A stretch of 64,000 nt of DNA from Teichococcus aestuarii (GTDB lineage: Bacteria > Pseudomonadota > Alphaproteobacteria > Acetobacterales > Acetobacteraceae), in the NCBI RefSeq assembly GCF_003116135.1, contig NZ_PDOA01000001.1:434001-498000 (forward strand), read 5' to 3'. Position 1 is the stretch's first letter; every line of letters begins with the position of its first letter. The position numbers were made by a program, and so were the translations under genes. Below the pieces are notes generated by a model, which had not been told where the DNA came from, ran no database searches, and saw only the letters and a program-made list of their open reading frames with translations. This document shows, in pieces, positions 59,986 through 64,000 of this stretch.

Positions 59986-60308
59986 GCGCCGTGCCGCTGT
60001 ACCGCCTCGCCCATGCCCGGGCGGGGGACAAGGGCAACCGCCTGAACATCGCCCTCATCGCCCACCGCGCGGAGGACTGGCCGCATCTCGCCGCGCAGGT
60101 GACGGAGGCGCGGGTGCTGGCGCATTTCGCGCATCGCGGCGCCAGCGCCGTGCGGCGGCACGACCTGCCGGGCCTCGGCGCCTTCAACTTCGTCATCGAG
60201 GACGTGCTGCAGGGCGGCGTGAACGGCGCGCTGAACCTGGACGGGCATGGCAAGTCGCTCTCCTTCCACCTGCTCGCCCTGGAGGTGGAGCCGCCCGCGC
60301 CGGGCTGA
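59982..60308 (+). CDS. AtuA C-terminal-type domain protein
   Basis: 108 residues: PLYRLAHARAGDKGNRLNIA, LIAHRAEDWPHLAAQVTEAR, LGAFNFVIEDVLQGGVNGAL. This is the small domain that is fused to AtuA in many Pseudomonas proteins but is a separate gene here (ATGA overlap). The two proteins probably act as a complex. Function unclear beyond the family. Confidence 0.88.
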   Translation: MSAVPLYRLAHARAGDKGNRLNIALIAHRAEDWPHLAAQVTEARVLAHFAHRGASAVRRHDLPGLGAFNFVIEDVLQGGVNGALNLDGHGKSLSFHLLALEVEPPAPG

Positions 60309-60367
60309 CTCGGCGCCCCCTGTTGCTCCCCCTGGGCGGCGGCGGCGTGACTGCTAGACTTGGCGGC

Positions 60368-61735
60368 ATGGGAACGAAACGCCGAGACCTGCTGCTGGCG
60401 GCCGCCATGGCGCCGCTGGCCGCCCGCCTGAGCCCGCCCCGCCCCGCCCTGGCGCAGCCTGCCACCGCGGCGGAGCCGCCGCCCGTGCTGCTGATCCACG
60501 GGAATGGCAACCACGCCGCGCTGTGGATGACCACGCTGTGGCGCTTCGAATCGAATGGCTGGCCGCGCGGGTGCCTCGCCGCCCTCAACCTGCCCGACCC
60601 GCTGGCGCGCGACGACGACGCCATCCCGCAGCCCCGGCGCAGCGGCACGGAGGATTTCCGCCGCGCGGTGGAGGAGGCCGTGGTGGCGCTTCGCCAGCGC
60701 ACCGGGGCCGCGCGGGTTGCGCTGGTGGGCAACAGCCGTGGCGGCTACCCGATCCGGGATTTCGTGGTGCATGGCGGCGGCGCCCCGCAGGTCTCCCACG
60801 CGGTGCTGTGCGGCACGCCGAACCGGGGCGTCTATGACTGGGAGTGGAACCGCAACCGCGAGTTCAACGGCCGCTCGGATTTCCTGCGCCGGCTGAACGG
60901 CGGCGAGACCGATGTGGTGCCCGGCACCGCCTTCCTCACCCTGCGGAGCGACGGCAACGACGTCTACACCCAGTCCGACGGCGCCGCCTATGGCCGCCCT
61001 GGCACGCCCACCGGCATCGACGCCACGGGGCCGGCGCTGCGCGGCGCGACCAACCTGGTGCTGGGCCAGCTCGACCACCGCGAGGTGGCCTACCACCCGC
61101 GCGCCTTCCGCGAGATCTACCGCTTCATCGCGGGGCGGGAGCCGGAGCGGCTGGCGATCGTGCCCGAGGCGCGGCCGGTGCTGGATGGCATCGTCAGCGG
61201 CACGCCGGGGGGCGTGCAGACCAACCGCCCCGTGCCCGGCGCCACCGTGACGGTGTGGCGCACCGACCCGGAGAGTGGCGCGCGGATGGGCGAGGCGCTG
61301 CACCGCCGCACCACGGGCGAGGATGGCCGCTGGGGCCCCGTGGCCGTGGCCCCCGACTGGACCCTGGAGCTTGAGGCGGCCGCGCCCGGCCATCCGGTCA
61401 CGCATTTCTATCGGTCGCCCTTCCCGCGCTCCTCGGAGGTGGTGCATCTGCGCCCGGCGCGGCCGATCTCGGCGGAGGACCGCGCGGCGGGAGCGGTGCT
61501 GCTGTTCACCCGGCCGCGCGGCTATTTCGCCCGCCCGCGCGACGCCATCATCCTGGATGGCCGGGAGCCGGAGCAGGTGCCGCTGGGTCTGGCGCGCGTG
61601 GCCACCGTCACGCTGCGCCGCCCGGCCGGGGAGGTGGGCCGTACCGTTGTCGGCCAGTTCAACGAGGAGCGCGTGGCCGCCCGCCTCTGGCCCGTCTCCG
61701 AGGACCGCGTGACGGTGGCCGAGCTGACATCCTGA
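60368..61735 (+). CDS. Exported alpha/beta hydrolase with C-terminal beta domain
   Basis: 455 residues. Twin-Arg leader MGTKRRDLLLAAAMAPLAAR. Alpha/beta hydrolase at about 40-260: PVLLIHGNGNHAALWMTTLW (oxyanion region) and the nucleophile elbow VALVGNSRGGYPIRDFVVHG (Ser at about residue 123). The C-terminal 190 residues contain a carboxypeptidase-like beta fold (TNRPVPGATVTVWRTDPES). The architecture resembles the archaeal AFL-type lipase, hydrolase plus beta domain. Substrate unknown, perhaps a lipid or polyester. Start at ATG 60368, 59 bases after the AtuA-tail gene. Confidence 0.85.
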   Translation: MGTKRRDLLLAAAMAPLAARLSPPRPALAQPATAAEPPPVLLIHGNGNHAALWMTTLWRFESNGWPRGCLAALNLPDPLARDDDAIPQPRRSGTEDFRRAVEEAVVALRQRTGAARVALVGNSRGGYPIRDFVVHGGGAPQVSHAVLCGTPNRGVYDWEWNRNREFNGRSDFLRRLNGGETDVVPGTAFLTLRSDGNDVYTQSDGAAYGRPGTPTGIDATGPALRGATNLVLGQLDHREVAYHPRAFREIYRFIAGREPERLAIVPEARPVLDGIVSGTPGGVQTNRPVPGATVTVWRTDPESGARMGEALHRRTTGEDGRWGPVAVAPDWTLELEAAAPGHPVTHFYRSPFPRSSEVVHLRPARPISAEDRAAGAVLLFTRPRGYFARPRDAIILDGREPEQVPLGLARVATVTLRRPAGEVGRTVVGQFNEERVAARLWPVSEDRVTVAELTS

Positions 61736-61740
61736 CCCGA

Positions 61741-61786
61741 AGAAAAAAGAAGGGGGTCCGGGGGAATTCATTCCCCCCGCCCTTGT
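61741..61786. terminator. Bidirectional intrinsic terminator
   Basis: A 7-bp stem GGGGGAA/TTCCCCC (61760-61766 and 61771-61777) with TTCA loop. On the minus strand it is followed by TTCTTTTTTCT; on the plus strand by CCTTGTTCTT. It serves the convergent hydrolase and CoA-transferase genes. Confidence 0.75.
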
Positions 61787-61789
61787 TCT

Positions 61790-62908
61790 TCAGGCTGCCG
61801 CCAGTTCCGCCAGCACCGCCGCCGTATCGGCCCCCAATGCCGGCGCTGGCGCCACCCAGGCGCCGAGCCCCGGCAGGCTGGGCATCGGCATCTCGCCCAG
61901 TTCCGGCTGCGCCATCATCGGCGCCGCGCCAACCGCCCGCACATGCGGGTCGGCCAGCCAGTCCAGCGGGGTGTTCACCTTCTCCGCCAGCAGCCGGGCG
62001 GCGTGCAGGGCGCGCAGCCAGTGCTCGGCGCTCTCGCGGGCGAAGATCTCGCGCAGCAGGGGGAGCAGGGCGTCGCGGTTCCGGTCGCGGTCTGCGAAGG
62101 TGGCGAAGCGCGGGTCTTGCGGCAGGTCCGGCCGGCCGATGGCGCCGCAGAGCGCGACGAACTCGGCCTCGCGCACCAGTGCCACCATCACCCAGTTGCC
62201 GCAGGCGGCGCGGTAGCTGCCGGCGGGCACGTTCAGCGCGGCGGGCGCCTGGCCGAGCAGCCCCGCCTCGGCGATCGGCATGGCCAGCAGGGCGGCGGTG
62301 CCGGCCATCAGCGAGATGTCCAGCACGCGGCGGCGCGGCGCCGCGTCGAGCTGGCGCTGGGCCAGGGCGGCCTGCACGGCGGCGAAGGCGGAGATGCCGG
62401 TGACGACATCGGCCACCAGGCAGCCCACCTTGTGCGGCGCGCCGTCGGCGCCCGTGTTGAGCGCCACCAGCCCGGTATAGGCCTGCGCCACCGAATCGGT
62501 GCAGGGCCGCTCCGCATAGGGGCCGGTCTGGCCGAAGCCGGAGATGGAGAGGCAGACGGCATTCTCCGGCGTCGCCTCCGGCCCCAGCCCGAGGCGGGCG
62601 GCGACGCCGGGGCGGAACGCCTCGATCAGCACGTCCGCCCGCGCGGCGAGGGCGCTGGCGGCGGCGCGGCCCTCGGGCGACTTCAGGTCCAGCACCACGC
62701 TGCGCTTGCCGCGGTTGAAGGTGGTGTGCATCACCGACTGACCGTCGCGCCGGGTGGAGAGGCCGCGCGACCAGTCGCCTTCCGGCGGTTCCAGCTTGAT
62801 GACATCGGCGCCGGCGGCCGCCAGCAGCATGCCGCAATAGGGCCCGGCGATGCCCTGGCCGGCATCCAGCACGCGCAGCCCGCGATAGGGCTTCAGCCCG
62901 TGGTCCAT
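61790..62908 (-). CDS. Class III CoA-transferase (CaiB/BaiF family)
   Basis: 372 residues; second member in the window. N-terminus LRVLDAGQGIAGPYCGMLLA, then AAGADVIKLEPPEGDWSRGL, and the catalytic Asp in RPCTDSVAQAYTGLVALNTG (about residue 150). It transfers CoA between acids. Start at ATG 62908 with a perfect GGAGG six bases ahead; a longer ORF to 63289 includes antisense. Divergent from the third Bug gene across 69 bases, a regulator-free pair. Confidence 0.92.
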   Translation of the reverse strand: MDHGLKPYRGLRVLDAGQGIAGPYCGMLLAAAGADVIKLEPPEGDWSRGLSTRRDGQSVMHTTFNRGKRSVVLDLKSPEGRAAASALAARADVLIEAFRPGVAARLGLGPEATPENAVCLSISGFGQTGPYAERPCTDSVAQAYTGLVALNTGADGAPHKVGCLVADVVTGISAFAAVQAALAQRQLDAAPRRRVLDISLMAGTAALLAMPIAEAGLLGQAPAALNVPAGSYRAACGNWVMVALVREAEFVALCGAIGRPDLPQDPRFATFADRDRNRDALLPLLREIFARESAEHWLRALHAARLLAEKVNTPLDWLADPHVRAVGAAPMMAQPELGEMPMPSLPGLGAWVAPAPALGADTAAVLAELAAA

Positions 62909-62977
62909 TGCATTTCCTCCCTCATCGTGCGGCGATGGTGGGACGAGACAAGAAAATAGGGAAGGGAACCTCCATCC

Positions 62978-63955
62978 ATGCGCATCACCCGCAGGGCGGC
63001 GCTCGCCGCTATGCCCATGCTCGCCGCGCTGCCGCCCGCCGCCTCCGTGGCACAGGGGAGCTGGCCCACGCGCCCCCTGCGCTTCGTCGTGCCCTACCCG
63101 CCGGGCGGGCCGACCGACATCCTGGGGCGGGTGGTGACGCAGCAGCTTTCGCAGCGCCTGCCGCAGCCGGTGATCGTGGAGAACCGCAGCGGCGCCTCGG
63201 GCATCGTCGGCAGCGGCGAGGTGGCGCGGGCGGCGCCGGATGGCGCCACCTTCCTGGTGAACGCCTCGCTGCACGTCATCATCCCGCACCTCAACCCGCA
63301 GATGCCGTTCGACACGCTAGCGGCCTTCGAGCCGGTGACGAACATCGCCCGCGTGCCGCTGATGCTGGTCGTGAACAAGGACCTGCCCGTGCGCTCCGTG
63401 CCGGAGCTGATCGCCTGGCTGAAGCAGAACGGGGGGCGGGCCGCCTACGGCTCCTCCGGCATCGGCGCGGCGCCGCACCTGGCGGGGGAGCTGTTCAAGC
63501 AGCTCACCGGCACGCAGATGGCGCATGTGCCCTATCGCGGCTCCGGCCCGGCGCTGGCGGATCTGCTGGCGGGCAACATCCAGCTGATGTTCGATTCGAT
63601 GCCGAGCAGCGCCGGCGCGGTGCGGGACGGGCAGTTGCGGGCGCTGGCGGTGAGCACCGGCGGCCGCGTCGCCGCCTTCCCCGACCTGCCCACCGTGGCC
63701 GAGGCAGGGGTGCCGGGCTACGAGATCGCCACCTGGTACGGCATCTGGGCGCCGGCCGGCACGCCGGCGCCGGTGGTGCAGGCCCTGCAGCAGGCGGTGG
63801 CGGCGGCGGTGGCCACGCCCGAGGCCCGCGAGCGCCTGGCCACGCTCGGCGCCGACCCGGTGGCCGACACGCCCGAGGCCTTCGCCGCCTTCACCCGCAC
63901 CGAATACGCCCGCTGGGGCAAGCTGGTGCGCGACGCGAAGATCGAGGCCCAATGA
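62978..63955 (+). CDS. Bug/TctC-type periplasmic substrate-binding protein
   Basis: 325 residues. RR leader MRITRRAALAAMPMLAALPP with cut near ASVAQ. Core: RPLRFVVPYPPGGPTDILGR, VIVENRSGASGIVGSGEVAR, AYGSSGIGAAPHLAGELFKQ. No TTT membrane partners. Possibly feeds the divergent CoA-transferase pathway. The next gene starts in its stop (ATGA). Confidence 0.93.
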   Translation: MRITRRAALAAMPMLAALPPAASVAQGSWPTRPLRFVVPYPPGGPTDILGRVVTQQLSQRLPQPVIVENRSGASGIVGSGEVARAAPDGATFLVNASLHVIIPHLNPQMPFDTLAAFEPVTNIARVPLMLVVNKDLPVRSVPELIAWLKQNGGRAAYGSSGIGAAPHLAGELFKQLTGTQMAHVPYRGSGPALADLLAGNIQLMFDSMPSSAGAVRDGQLRALAVSTGGRVAAFPDLPTVAEAGVPGYEIATWYGIWAPAGTPAPVVQALQQAVAAAVATPEARERLATLGADPVADTPEAFAAFTRTEYARWGKLVRDAKIEAQ

Positions 63956-64000
63956 TGCGCGCCATCGTCTGCGAATCCTGGCGCGACTTCGACGCGCTGG
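63952..64000 (+). CDS. 5' end of a probable zinc-free quinone oxidoreductase (partial)
   Basis: Only 16 residues are in the window: MMRAIVCESWRDFDAL. This start (MRAIVCES) is typical of medium-chain NADPH:quinone oxidoreductases. The ATG at 63952 overlaps the Bug stop; a second ATG is at 63955. Runs past the window end. Confidence 0.55.
   Translation, partial: MMRAIVCESWRDFDAL

Overview
The window is uniformly GC-rich, densely coding DNA with short intergenic gaps; none exceeds 300 bases. Gene content points to an alphaproteobacterium of the Acetobacteraceae, most like Roseomonas and relatives. The grounds are three Bug/TctC-type periplasmic binding proteins with RR leaders, class III CoA-transferases, an rpoZ-rel pair, an lepB-rnc-era-recO run and a bacterial aminoacyl-tRNA-protein transferase. 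This is inferred from protein families only; no database search was run. No rRNA, tRNA, insertion sequence, prophage or CRISPR array was found.

Layout. 0-5 kb: MFS exporter, Na+/alanine symporter, NADP isocitrate dehydrogenase with a clear terminator, a DUF3597 protein, a short-chain dehydrogenase remnant and a cluster of hairpins. 5-9.4 kb: a catabolic set (CoA-transferase, GntR/FCD regulator, Bug binding protein, M20 amidohydrolase). 9.4-16.3 kb: small exported proteins, a thiamine-diphosphate enzyme, gamma-glutamyltransferase, and an overlapping trio (molybdopterin oxidoreductase, glutathione peroxidase, GNAT acetyltransferase). 16.5-18.8 kb: amino acid permease plus an exported methyltransferase. 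18.8-27.1 kb: parC, an Nramp-like carrier, a DUF1003 protein, mug, recO, era, rnc, lepB. 27.2-31 kb: flavin monooxygenase, MarR regulator, and the divergent EpmB/EpmA-like pair. 31-37 kb: a surface-glycan mini-cluster. 37-45 kb: bpt, a penicillin-acylase-type hydrolase, yraN, acpS, a PhnA-like protein, rel, rpoZ, folK. 45-48 kb: a large beta-propeller diguanylate cyclase. 48-54 kb: a maturation cluster for a molybdenum hydroxylase of the CO-dehydrogenase/xanthine-dehydrogenase type (coxG, coxD, coxE, two XdhC halves, a MoeA-MobA-like fusion) without its structural genes. 54-64 kb: a NhaD-type antiporter, a methylisocitrate lyase-like enzyme, a LysR regulator, a second and a third Bug protein, an AtuA-like two-gene unit, an exported lipase-like hydrolase, a second CoA-transferase and the start of a quinone oxidoreductase.

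Two themes stand out. First, housekeeping genes that are usually contiguous in Alphaproteobacteria (rpoZ, rel, acpS, lepB, rnc, era, recO, parC) keep their order and strand here but are interrupted by accessory blocks. Second, 15-bp tandem duplications recur at five unrelated places, the largest being an eight-unit array at the 3' end of bpt. Catabolic genes are arranged as divergent enzyme/regulator or enzyme/binding-protein pairs around short control regions that contain plausible operators.
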